NCBI RefSeq assembly: GCF_001280085.1
Contig: NZ_LGED01000258.1
Location: 12,029-76,028 of the forward strand
DNA: 64,000 bases
Direction of reading: 5' to 3'
Source: Saccharothrix sp. NRRL B-16348
Lineage (GTDB): Bacteria; Actinomycetota; Actinomycetes; Mycobacteriales; Pseudonocardiaceae
This document shows positions 41,613-49,032 of this stretch, piece by piece. The position numbers and the translations under genes are program-made. How positions within the stretch are numbered: position 1 is the first letter of the stretch; every line of letters begins with the position of its first letter. A model generated the notes under the pieces. The model did no database searches. It worked only from the letters and a program-made list of their open reading frames with translations, and was not told where the DNA came from.

Positions 41613-41997
41613 GGCTTCACGGTCATCGTCGCCCACAGTGACGTCTTTCACCCGTCAACGAAGGCTTCCTCCTAAGGGATGCAATCGCGGCCGGTTCGTG
41701 ACGCGTTATCAAGCTACCGGGCGACCCCATCACACTGATGGAGCAGTCCTGGCAGAAGTCGTGCGGCTGCGACAGCTTAGACCGACCACGTAGGGCGACG
41801 TTACGGCGGGTTTAACTCGCCGGTAGTGACGTCCGTCATGGTCACGGTTACGCAAAGTTATTTCATGGTTTTCGGGGGTCGTCGCCACGCAGGGTGGCGG
41901 CACGAGTGTGTTCGGTGGCGGACATGAGGATGTATCACCCGTCCGGACCGCACCCAAACGTCCAATCGGACGCTTTATCCGTTCGATGACTTCAGTG
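41613..41997. other. Long non-coding leader region upstream of rbpA
   Basis: About 470 bases without a credible gene separate rbpA from the Nudix gene. Base composition is lower in GC than around it, with GTTATC, TTTAACTC and GTTACGCAAAGTTATTTCATGG stretches. A further copy of the 17-base element (GACACTGAAGTCATCGA, minus strand, 41999-41983) lies at its edge, followed by GGATAAAG. A distal rbpA promoter or a small RNA would fit; neither is proved. Confidence 0.4.
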
Positions 41998-42474
41998 TCA
42001 CTCGAAAGAGTGCTTTTCGGCGAGTCGGTCGAGCAGCTCCCGTTGGGCCTTCACCACTTTTACCCGCGCCTCGACCAGAGGAAACCAGGCCACCCGGTCC
42101 ACCTCCGGGAACTCCCGCACCGTCCCGGACCCCCGCGGCCACTCCAGGGTGAACGTCCCCGGAACCACCCGTCCGGGGTCCAGGTCTCCCTCCAGTGCCC
42201 ACGCGGTCACCACCTTGCCCCCGGACTGCCGGACCTCGCCCAACGGCACCAGCGGGCCCTCGGGCACCGGCAACCCCAACTCCTCGGCGAACTCCCGGCG
42301 CGCGGTCGCCTCCAGCTCCTCGTCGCCGTCCGGCTCGCCCTTCGGGATCGACCACGCGCCCTCGTCCTTGCGCGCCCAGAACGGGCCGCCCATGTGGCCC
42401 AGCAGCACCTGCGGCGCGCCGTCGACCACCCGGTACAGCAGGATCCCGGCGCTGCGCGCCCCCGTCACGCCCAC
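41998..42474 (-). CDS. Nudix hydrolase
   Basis: 158 residues. The Nudix box G-x5-E-x7-R-E-x-x-E-E-x-G is complete in GEPDGDEELEATARREFAEE-LG (about 46-67). The N-terminal SAGILLYRVV and WSIPKGE are typical of DATP/ADP-ribose or (di)nucleotide polyphosphate hydrolases. It pyrophosphorolytically cleaves a nucleoside diphosphate derivative; the substrate is unknown. Monocistronic on the minus strand, its 3' end overlapping the 17-base element. Confidence 0.95.
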   Translation of the reverse strand: MGVTGARSAGILLYRVVDGAPQVLLGHMGGPFWARKDEGAWSIPKGEPDGDEELEATARREFAEELGLPVPEGPLVPLGEVRQSGGKVVTAWALEGDLDPGRVVPGTFTLEWPRGSGTVREFPEVDRVAWFPLVEARVKVVKAQRELLDRLAEKHSFE

Positions 42475-42559
42475 CCTCCCGCCACGAGCCCCGAACGCGC
42501 CGTCGTCCCTGCAGCCGTCATGCGCCCAGTCATGTGCACAGTGTGGCCGCCCTCAGAGG

Positions 42560-43162
42560 TCACGTCTTGCGCCGGGTGCGCATGTGGATCTGCTCGCCCT
42601 GCTTGCCGAACAGGCTCAGGATCTCCACCGGCTCCGGACCCGCCGGCCCGAACCAGTGCGGCAGCCGCGTGTCGAACTCCGCCGCCTCGCCGGGCGCCAG
42701 CACCACGTCGTGGTCGGCCAGGATCAGCCGCAGCCGCCCCGACAGCACGTAGAGCCACTCGTAGCCGGTGTGCGTGCGCGGATCCGGCTCGCCCCGCTCC
42801 GGGATGATCATCTTGAACGCCTGCAGGCCGCCGGGCTGCTGGGTCAGCGGCAGCACCGTCATGCCGTTGCGGCGGATCGGCACCGGCCGGATCCGCGGGT
42901 CGCCGACCGGCGGCGCGCCCACCAGCTCGTCCAGCGGCACGCGGTGCGCCCGCGCGATCGGCAGCAGCAGCTCCAGGCTCGGCCGGCGCTGCCCCGACTC
43001 CAGCCGCGACAGGGTGCTCTTGGAGATCCCCGTCGCCTCCGCCAAGTCCGCCAGCGTCGCGCCGCGGCTCGTGCGGATGTGCCGCAGCCGCTCGCCGACC
43101 TTGTCCAACACCTCGTCGGTCGGGTCGTCGGGCTCGGTGGGGGTGGTGCCGGCGTCGCTCAT
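42560..43162 (-). CDS. XRE-family regulator with C-terminal cupin
   Basis: 200 residues. Helix-turn-helix at about 20-75 (GERLRHIRTSRGATLADLAE, GISKSTLSRLESGQRRPSL), then a cupin (about 100-195) with HTGYEWLYVLSGRLRLIL and [17 protein letters not shown]. This architecture is that of PuuR-like sensors that bind a small molecule in the cupin. ATG 43162 is preceded by CGGGACGAC. It lies alone between Nudix and thymidine kinase; its target is unknown. Confidence 0.92.
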   Translation of the reverse strand: MSDAGTTPTEPDDPTDEVLDKVGERLRHIRTSRGATLADLAEATGISKSTLSRLESGQRRPSLELLLPIARAHRVPLDELVGAPPVGDPRIRPVPIRRNGMTVLPLTQQPGGLQAFKMIIPERGEPDPRTHTGYEWLYVLSGRLRLILADHDVVLAPGEAAEFDTRLPHWFGPAGPEPVEILSLFGKQGEQIHMRTRRKT

Positions 43163-43245
43163 GTGTCGTCCCGGATACGGCAACAAGGATTGCCCATTGT
43201 GGGACGCGGGGACGGCGGTCGTCCAGCCGGGTCGGGCCGGCCGGG

Positions 43246-43965
43246 TCAGGTCAGGCTGAGCTGGTGGCCGTTCACCGTGTGCGGGCCGAGGTCGCCGGTG
43301 CGGTAGTGCGTGCGGCACAACACCTGGTAGCGGACCTCCACGGTGTCCGCCGCGACCGTGTCGGCGACCAGCACCGTGTCCCCGGCGCGCACCACGTCGC
43401 CGTCGTGGACGCGGGCGTTGAACCGGCCCGGGCGCCCGCACCAGCACAACACCTCGACCTGGATCGCGTTGAGCTCGTCGGCCAGCTCGAACAGCCGCTG
43501 CGACCCCGGGAACAGGCAACTGCGGAAATCGGTCGCCAGCCCGAAGCAGTAGACCTCCAGGTGCGCGTCGTCGGCCAGCTCCGCCAACTGGTCGACCTGC
43601 TCGGCCGACAGGAACTGCGCCTCGTCGACGATGACGTAGTCCACCCGGCTGCCCCGCGCCCAGTGCTCCCGCACCAACGCGCACAGGTCCATGCCCTCGT
43701 GGACCTCCAACGCCGTGCGCACCAGGCCCATGCGGCTGGAGATCGTCGGCTTGCCCGACCGGTCGTGGCGCACCAGCAGCAGCCCGCGGCGGCCCTGCCG
43801 GGCCTGGTTGTGGTCGATCTGCAGCGCCAACGTCGACTTGCCGCAGTCCATCGGCCCGAAGAAGAACCGCAACCGCCCCGTGGGCGGCAGACCGCGGCCG
43901 ACCCCGGCGGCGGGCACGGAGGACAGCGCGTCGGTCGGGTCCGGGGAGGCGATGATCGGTTCCAC
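43246..43965 (-). CDS. tdk: Thymidine kinase (type II)
   Basis: 239 residues. It phosphorylates thymidine with ATP for salvage. P-loop GPMDCGKSTLAL (about 37-48), the DEAQF box, a C-terminal lasso region and zinc ligands in LCWCGRPGRFNARV and LCRTHYRTG are present. An N-terminal ~28-residue extension (EPIIASPDPTDALSSVPAAG) precedes the usual start. GTG 43965 has AGGGTGG 6 bases upstream. It is not in an operon. Confidence 0.95.
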   Translation of the reverse strand: MEPIIASPDPTDALSSVPAAGVGRGLPPTGRLRFFFGPMDCGKSTLALQIDHNQARQGRRGLLLVRHDRSGKPTISSRMGLVRTALEVHEGMDLCALVREHWARGSRVDYVIVDEAQFLSAEQVDQLAELADDAHLEVYCFGLATDFRSCLFPGSQRLFELADELNAIQVEVLCWCGRPGRFNARVHDGDVVRAGDTVLVADTVAADTVEVRYQVLCRTHYRTGDLGPHTVNGHQLSLT

Positions 43966-44154
43966 GGCGGGCCACCCTAGTGCGCGCCGCCGCCCACCGG
44001 TGTCCCGGCCTTCCGCACACCCGAGGCCGCACGCACCACGCCGGGGGGCGTCGACCGGGCGGCCGGTCCGCGGCGGCCGGGTGTGGTGCCCGCCGACTCC
44101 GCCTCGCGGCCCGAAAGCCCCGGGTGGTCCCGAGCGGACACGGTCGAGGTGTGC

Positions 44155-44190
44155 GGGTGCCTCCCGGCCGGACGTGCGGCCGGGAGGCAC
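44155..44190. terminator. Hairpin downstream of the RidA gene
   Basis: Perfect 15-bp stem GGTGCCTCCCGGCCG / CGGCCGGGAGGCACC with a 6-base loop, 20 bases after the RidA stop on the minus strand. Confidence 0.85.
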
Positions 44191-44209
44191 CGGGGTCGGC
44201 GTGCGGCGG

Positions 44210-44602
44210 TCAGCGTGCGGCGACGGCGTCGACCTCGAACAGCATCCCGGGCAGGGCGAGCGTGGCGACGCCCAGCAGGGTCTGGGCGGGCGGCCGGTCG
44301 CCCCAGATGCGGGTGATGTGCCCGAGCAGGACGGTGAGCCGGTCGGCGTCGTGGTCGACGACGTAGGTGCCCAGGCGGGCGACGTGCCGGTAGTCGAGGC
44401 CTTCGGCGCGCAGCGCGACGCCGAGGTTGGCGAAGGCGCGGGCAACCTGGTCGGCGAAGTCGTCGGAGACGACCTGGCCGTCCGGGCCGGAGCCGTACTG
44501 GCCCGCGACGAACACCAGGTCGCCCGTGGTGGCGGCGACGTGGCTGTAGCCGTAGCCGGAGGGGTCGTGGAGCTCGGCGGGGTTGGTCAGGGTGTGCGGC
44601 AC
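44210..44602 (-). CDS. RidA/YjgF-family protein
   Basis: 130 residues of the Rid family, which hydrolyse reactive enamine/imine intermediates from PLP enzymes. FVAGQYGSGPDGQVV, FANLGVALRAEGLDY and PPAQTLLGVATLALPGMLFE (20 residues) are typical, though the canonical active-site Arg is not in the usual R-x-C-V context, so it belongs to a Rid subgroup other than archetypal RidA. GTG 44602 has GAGGA 6 bases upstream. It follows an Rrf2 gene by 48 bases in the same direction, probably co-transcribed. Confidence 0.9.
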   Translation of the reverse strand: MPHTLTNPAELHDPSGYGYSHVAATTGDLVFVAGQYGSGPDGQVVSDDFADQVARAFANLGVALRAEGLDYRHVARLGTYVVDHDADRLTVLLGHITRIWGDRPPAQTLLGVATLALPGMLFEVDAVAAR

Positions 44603-44650
44603 GGTCGTCCTCTTCCGTTCGGTCCGTCGGACAAGGGGCAAAGGGTCGGG

Positions 44651-45100
44651 TCAGGTGAGTCGGGCGCGGGTGGCGGCCGGGGCGTCGGGGTCGGCGCGGC
44701 GCACGTCGGCGTCGAGGTCGGCGAGGGTGCGGCCGGCCAGTTCACGGCGCCAGGCCAGTTCGGCGCGGGTCATGGCGGCGTCGATGGCGCAGCGGGTGGT
44801 GTGGGGGCCGCCCGCGCGGATCTCGGTGCAGCGGAACGCGGGGTCCGCGCCGTCGACGGCGGTGACGACGTCCATGAGGGTGACGGCGTGCGGTGGCCGG
44901 TCGAGCAGGTAGCCGCCGCGGGGGCCGGGGGTGGAGCGGACGATGCCGGCGCGGCCGAGGGCCTGCAGCTGTTTGGTCAGGTAGGCCGCCGGCAGGCCGT
45001 GCAGGGCGGCGAGGCGGGCGGCGGGCACGGGCGTGTCGCCCGCCCAGGACAGGTCCAGGCAGCAGTGCAGGGCCCATTCGACGCCCTCGGCCATCTTCAC
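44651..45100 (-). CDS. Rrf2-family transcriptional regulator
   Basis: 149 residues. Winged helix at about 1-85 (LAALHGLPAAYLTKQLQALG, GIVRSTPGPRGGYLL). The C-terminal half has Cys residues in FRCTEI and TRCAID, 12 residues apart, plus a double Cys at 13-14; relatives bind Fe-S clusters (IscR, NsrR, RsrR), but the spacing here differs from NsrR. The GTG start lies 7 bases after TAGGCT, so the message is probably leaderless. The imperfect repeat TGGACA-ttgcg-TATCCA in the divergent gap to PadR could be its site. RidA follows it. Confidence 0.9.
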   Translation of the reverse strand: MKMAEGVEWALHCCLDLSWAGDTPVPAARLAALHGLPAAYLTKQLQALGRAGIVRSTPGPRGGYLLDRPPHAVTLMDVVTAVDGADPAFRCTEIRAGGPHTTRCAIDAAMTRAELAWRRELAGRTLADLDADVRRADPDAPAATRARLT

Positions 45101-45145
45101 GGGAGCCAGCCTAGCCCAATCCTGGACATTGCGTATCCAGATTTA

Positions 45146-45175
45146 TTGCCGAGATATATCGCGAAGCGGTATAAC
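45146..45175 (+). promoter_or_regulatory. Promoter of the padR gene
   Basis: TTGCCG, 18 bases, TATAAC; the -10 box ends 7 bases before GTG 45183, so padR is likely leaderless. The palindrome GATATATC (45152-45159 region) in the spacer could be a PadR autoregulatory site. Confidence 0.65.
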
Positions 45176-45182
45176 CTGCGGT

Positions 45183-45506
45183 GTGAGAGGTATGTCGGAG
45201 CAGGTGTTCCTGGTGCTCACCGCGTTGGCGGAGGAGCCGTTGCACGGGTACGCGATCGTCCGCGCGGTCGACGTGCTGTCGGAGGGTCGGATGCGGTTGC
45301 GGGTCGGCACGCTCTACGGGGTGCTCGACCGGCTCGTCGCGGAGGGCCTGGCCGAGCGTGACCGCGAGGAGGTCCACCAGGGCCGGCTGCGCCGCTACTA
45401 CCGGCTGACCGACGCCGGTGTGCGGGCGCTGTCGGCGGAGGTGGCCCGGTTGTCGGCGAACGTGCGCGCCGCGTCGTCGGTGCTCAAGGCGAGAGGTGCG
45501 CTGTGA
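45183..45506 (+). CDS. PadR-family transcriptional regulator
   Basis: 107 residues. A winged helix typical of PadR is seen in LTALAEEPLHGYAIVRAV, RVGTLYGVLDRLVAEGL and RRYYRLTDAGVRAL. GTG 45183 fits a leaderless start; ATG 45192 is an alternative. It is coupled by a 4-base overlap to a membrane protein gene, the common PadR-partner arrangement in actinobacteria where the regulator controls envelope functions and its own pair. Confidence 0.93.
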   Translation: MRGMSEQVFLVLTALAEEPLHGYAIVRAVDVLSEGRMRLRVGTLYGVLDRLVAEGLAERDREEVHQGRLRRYYRLTDAGVRALSAEVARLSANVRAASSVLKARGAL

Positions 45507-46219
45507 GGTCGAACCTGGAACGCCGCTACCGGACGCTGCTGCGGGTACTGCCCGCCTGGTACCGCGCCGAGCGCGAGGAGGAGATGGTCGGGATCTTCCT
45601 GGCCGACCGCACCGACGACCTGGACCTGGAGCACGGCTGGCCGGGCTGGGGCGAGACGGGCGCGACGCTGGCCCTGGCGGTGCGGGTGCGGCTGGGGACG
45701 CGGCGCGCGGCCGGGACGGTGCTGCGGCTGCTGGCGTTGACCGGGCTGCTCGGGCAGCTGGTGGCGGCGGCGCAGTCGTGGACGGTGACCGCCCGCGTCG
45801 GGTTCTTCGGCGACGTTCAGGGCTGGTGGTACGACGTGGCGGCGGTGGCGGCGTTCACGGCACTGGTCGCGGGCCGGCGGGCGGTGGGCCGGGTCGCCGC
45901 GGGCGTGCTCGGTGTGGCGTCGCTGGCGCCGGTGGTGTGGTCGGTGGCGGTCGGGTTCCCGGCGTGGCTGACGCTGCTGTGGCACGGGCCGGTGCTGGTG
46001 ACGTCGGTCGTGGCGGTGGCGGCGTTCCACCGGGAGGCGCCGCCGGTGTCGCCGCGGTGGTGGACGATCGCGCCGGTCGCGCTGGTCGCGGGGATCGCGT
46101 CGGTGGTGTTCGCCCCGGCGCTGTCGACGCGGACGATGCTGGCGGCGTGGCTGATCGCCGCGGTCGTGGTGGCGGTGTTCCGGCCCTGGTCGGCCCGGGT
46201 GTCCGTGCCCGCCGCGTGA
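45503..46219 (+). CDS. Membrane protein paired with PadR
   Basis: 238 residues. A cytoplasmic N-terminal segment (LERRYRTLLRVLPAWYRAER, EEEMVGIFLADRTDDL) of the HAAS/DUF1700-like kind is followed by about five membrane helices (70-235). Such proteins follow PadR genes in many Gram-positives. GTG 45503 lies in the padR stop. It ends in a shared terminator with the MFS gene. Function unknown. Confidence 0.85.
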   Translation: MRSNLERRYRTLLRVLPAWYRAEREEEMVGIFLADRTDDLDLEHGWPGWGETGATLALAVRVRLGTRRAAGTVLRLLALTGLLGQLVAAAQSWTVTARVGFFGDVQGWWYDVAAVAAFTALVAGRRAVGRVAAGVLGVASLAPVVWSVAVGFPAWLTLLWHGPVLVTSVVAVAAFHREAPPVSPRWWTIAPVALVAGIASVVFAPALSTRTMLAAWLIAAVVVAVFRPWSARVSVPAA

Positions 46220-46225
46220 CGCCGC

Positions 46226-46267
46226 GGTGCGCCCCGCCCGGTTCTTCACCGCCGGGCGGGGCGCACC
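46226..46267. terminator. Bidirectional hairpin between PadR partner and MFS gene
   Basis: 16-bp perfect stem GGTGCGCCCCGCCCGG / CCGGGCGGGGCGCACC with a 10-base loop between convergent stops. Confidence 0.9.
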
Positions 46268-46269
46268 GG

Positions 46270-47667
46270 TCAGACCTTGGCGGGGACCGGGTTGCCGGAC
46301 GCGGCGATCGCCTTGCGCACCGGCACGAAGATCATCAGCACGAACCCGGCCACGAAGAAGATCACCAGCGAGATGATCGCGAGCCGGAACGACCCGGTGG
46401 CCTGCCCGACGCCCGCGAACACCAGCGGACCCAGCCACGACGTGGACCGCTCGCCGACCTCGTAGAGCGAGAAGTACTGCGCCTCGCGGCCGGGCGGGAT
46501 CATCTGGCTGAACAGCGACCGCGACAACGCGTTCGTGCCGCCCAGCACCAGCCCGATGCCCACCGCGAGCCCGTAGAACTGGACCTGCTGCCCGGCCTGC
46601 ACGAAGAACGCCGCCGCGACCACCACGATCCACACGCACAGGCTCACCATGATCGTGCGCTTCGCGCCCCACGACTTCGCCACCCGCCCGTGCAGCATGC
46701 CGCCCAGGAACGCGACGAACTGCACGATCAGGATCGTGGTGATCAGCACCGTCTCGTCGAGCAGCAGCTCGTCGCGGCCGTACTGGGCCGAGACGTTCGC
46801 GACGGTGGCGATGCCGTCGGTGTAGATGAGGTAGGTGCCCAGGAACGCCAGCGTCAGCGGGAACAGGCGGGCCTGCTTGATCGTCTGCCGCAGCTCGGCG
46901 AACCCGGCGGTGATGACCGACGCGCCCGACTCGGAGCCGTGCGGCGGCTGGTGCCGCTTGAGCCGCGCCAGCGGGATGAGCGTGAACCCGGCCCACCACA
47001 GACCCGAGAACACGAACCCGACGCGGACCGCCGCGCCCTCGCTCAACCCGACCGCGTCGTGACCGATGAACAGCGCCAGCTGCACCGCCAACGCCAGGCC
47101 GCCGCCGAGGTACCCGAACGCCCACCCGCGGGTGGACACCGCGTCGCGCTCGTCGGGGGTGGCGATCTCGGGCAGGAACGCGTAGTACACGACGACCGAC
47201 GCGCCGTAGCAGATGTTGCCGAGGACGAACAGCGCGACGCCGAGGTGCCAGTTGTCGCCGCTGACCGTGGCCAGCGCGACCGTCGCGACCGAGCCGGTGA
47301 ACGCCAACCCGCCGAGCATGCGGCGCTTGTTCTGGGTGCGGTCGGCGATCGCGCCCATCACCGGCAGCACCACGACCTGCACGAGGGTGGCGATCGACAG
47401 CAGGTAGCCCCACAGCGACCCGGCGGGGAAGTAGGCGCCGAACAGGGAGATGTCGCACTGCTTGAGCGACCCGTCCGCACACGCGTCCGGGCCGTTGCGG
47501 GCGGTGTCGGCGACCGCCGCCTCCTTGGCCACCGCGGTGAGGTAGCCGGAGAGGAACACGGTGACCACCGAGGTGGGGAACACCGAGTTCGCCCAGTCGT
47601 ACCAGGTCCACCCGCGCTGTTCCCGCTTGCGGTCCACGGCGGGTGCGGTGCTGTCGGCCACGCTCAT
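46270..47667 (-). CDS. UMF1-type MFS transporter (Atg22-like)
   Basis: 465 residues, 11-12 helices. The N-terminal WTWYDWANSVF is the UMF1 signature, and VMGAIADRTQNKRRML and AYFPAGSLWGY are typical MFS loops. Relatives include yeast Atg22 amino-acid exporter, so amino acid or small-metabolite transport is likely. ATG 47667 is chosen because a GATATACAGT -10-like box (47676-47685, minus) and a 20-bp palindrome lie just upstream; an in-frame ATG at 47694 would overlap them. Confidence 0.92.
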   Translation of the reverse strand: MSVADSTAPAVDRKREQRGWTWYDWANSVFPTSVVTVFLSGYLTAVAKEAAVADTARNGPDACADGSLKQCDISLFGAYFPAGSLWGYLLSIATLVQVVVLPVMGAIADRTQNKRRMLGGLAFTGSVATVALATVSGDNWHLGVALFVLGNICYGASVVVYYAFLPEIATPDERDAVSTRGWAFGYLGGGLALAVQLALFIGHDAVGLSEGAAVRVGFVFSGLWWAGFTLIPLARLKRHQPPHGSESGASVITAGFAELRQTIKQARLFPLTLAFLGTYLIYTDGIATVANVSAQYGRDELLLDETVLITTILIVQFVAFLGGMLHGRVAKSWGAKRTIMVSLCVWIVVVAAAFFVQAGQQVQFYGLAVGIGLVLGGTNALSRSLFSQMIPPGREAQYFSLYEVGERSTSWLGPLVFAGVGQATGSFRLAIISLVIFFVAGFVLMIFVPVRKAIAASGNPVPAKV

Positions 47668-47697
47668 GGGGGCGGACTGTATATCGCCCGTCATCCG

Positions 47698-47717
47698 TTG
47701 GTGGTGATCACCACCAA
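47698..47717. promoter_or_regulatory. 20-bp perfect palindrome upstream of the MFS gene
   Basis: TTGGTGGTGATCACCACCAA, perfectly symmetrical, 31 bases before the MFS start and close to its -35 region. Shape and length suit a TetR, GntR or LacI-type repressor; none is adjacent. Confidence 0.75.
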
Positions 47718-47766
47718 GCTGTTGCCAACCGGCCGCCCCGACGCCACCGCCACAGCCGGCGCCGGG

Positions 47767-48540
47767 TCAGCCCGCCCAGGCCCTGCGGTCGATGAGCACG
47801 TCGCGCAGCCGGTCCGGCCGGTCGGTGACCAGCCCGTCCACGCCGAGGTCCAGCAGCCGCCGCATCTCCGCCTCGTCGTCGATGGTCCACACGTGCACCT
47901 CCAGGCCGCGGCGGTGCGCGGCGGCCACGAACCGGCCGTCCACCACCAGCAGCCGGCCCTGGTTCACCGGCACCTGCGCCACCATGCCCCGCACCGGCAG
48001 CCCCACCAGCGGCATCCGCCCCGCCGCCCACAGCGCGCCCGCCGACCGCGGCCCCATCGACGTCAGCAGCCCCGGCCCGGCGAGCCTGCGCAGCCGCGCC
48101 AGCCGCTTCTCCGAGAACGACGCCAGGCACACCCGCTGCAGCGACCCGGTCCGGCGCAGCACGTCCAGCACCGGCACCACCGCCGAGTCGGCCTTGACGT
48201 CGATGTTCACCCACGCGTCCGGCAGGTCCTCCAGCAGGTCCTCCAGCCTGGAGATCGGCTCCCGCCCGCCCACGTTGGCCTTGCGCACCGCCGACCACGG
48301 CTGCGCCGCCACCGGCCCGGTCGCGTCGGTCGTGCGGTCCAACGTCGCGTCGTGGTGCACCACCACCACACCGTCGGAGGTGGCGTGCACGTCGGTCTCC
48401 AGGTACCGGTAGCCCTCCTGGTGCGCGCGGCGGAACGCGGCCAGCGAGTTCTCCATCCCCGACAGGTCGTCGAGGTGCCAGCCCCGGTGGGCGAACGCGC
48501 GGGGGTGCGGTCCGGACAGGTACGGGTGGTTCGCGGTCAC
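47767..48540 (-). CDS. Glycerophosphodiester phosphodiesterase
   Basis: 257 residues, GDPD TIM barrel. FAHRGWHLDDLSGMENS contains the catalytic HR and ENS-like metal ligand Glu; LETDVHATSDGVVVVHHDAT gives E-x-D and the second His. It hydrolyses glycerophosphodiesters to glycerol-3-phosphate plus alcohol. I start it at GTG 48540, since the longer frame would run into the divergent gene at 48608. No signal peptide, so cytosolic phospholipid recycling is likely. Confidence 0.94.
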   Translation of the reverse strand: MTANHPYLSGPHPRAFAHRGWHLDDLSGMENSLAAFRRAHQEGYRYLETDVHATSDGVVVVHHDATLDRTTDATGPVAAQPWSAVRKANVGGREPISRLEDLLEDLPDAWVNIDVKADSAVVPVLDVLRRTGSLQRVCLASFSEKRLARLRRLAGPGLLTSMGPRSAGALWAAGRMPLVGLPVRGMVAQVPVNQGRLLVVDGRFVAAAHRRGLEVHVWTIDDEAEMRRLLDLGVDGLVTDRPDRLRDVLIDRRAWAG

Positions 48541-48607
48541 ACCCGGAGTCTGCCCTGGCGGCGTGGCGCGGGGGTGACCGGTGGGTAGCGGGATACCGTC
48601 GCGCGCC

Positions 48608-48964
48608 ATGGAGTTGGTGACCGAGCCCGTCGCGGCGCGCCGTGAGGAAGCCAGGCACTGCGCCTGGTGCGGCCGCCGCCTGCCCGACAGCGGCCGGATC
48701 GGACGGCCCCGCCGGTACTGCGCGCAGCCGTGCCGGCAACGCGCCTACGAACGGCGGGCCGCCGTGCAGCGCGGAGGGCTCCCGGAGGACGCCGTGGTGC
48801 TGTCCGCGGGGGAGTTGGCCGACCTGCAGGACCGGCTGTTCCAGCTGAGGTGCGCCGCGGAGGACGTCGCCACCGCCGCCGCGGACGGCGCCGACGGGGC
48901 GGAGTTGCGGCGGCTGGCGGGGGAACTGGTCGACACCGCGCGTGGTCTGGAGCGGTTGCGCTGA
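48608..48964 (+). CDS. Small zinc-ribbon-like protein
   Basis: 118 residues. A Cys motif C-x2-C ... C-x3-C (RHCAWCGRRLP, RRYCAQPCRQRAYERR) is followed by an acidic helical tail of about 70 residues. The motif is like those in actinobacterial small proteins that may bind nucleic acid. ATG 48608; a GTG 27 bases upstream is possible. Function unknown. Confidence 0.8.
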   Translation: MELVTEPVAARREEARHCAWCGRRLPDSGRIGRPRRYCAQPCRQRAYERRAAVQRGGLPEDAVVLSAGELADLQDRLFQLRCAAEDVATAAADGADGAELRRLAGELVDTARGLERLR

Positions 48965-49032
48965 ACCACGTCGGCTTGCCCCCCGCGTGTGGTCTCGACC
49001 ATCATGACGCGCGGGTGGGCGAGGAGGGGCGC

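Noticed and set aside
41730..41957. 75-codon frame on the minus strand upstream of rbpA
   Set aside because: No ribosome site and no familiar motif; composition does not show the third-position bias of real genes here.
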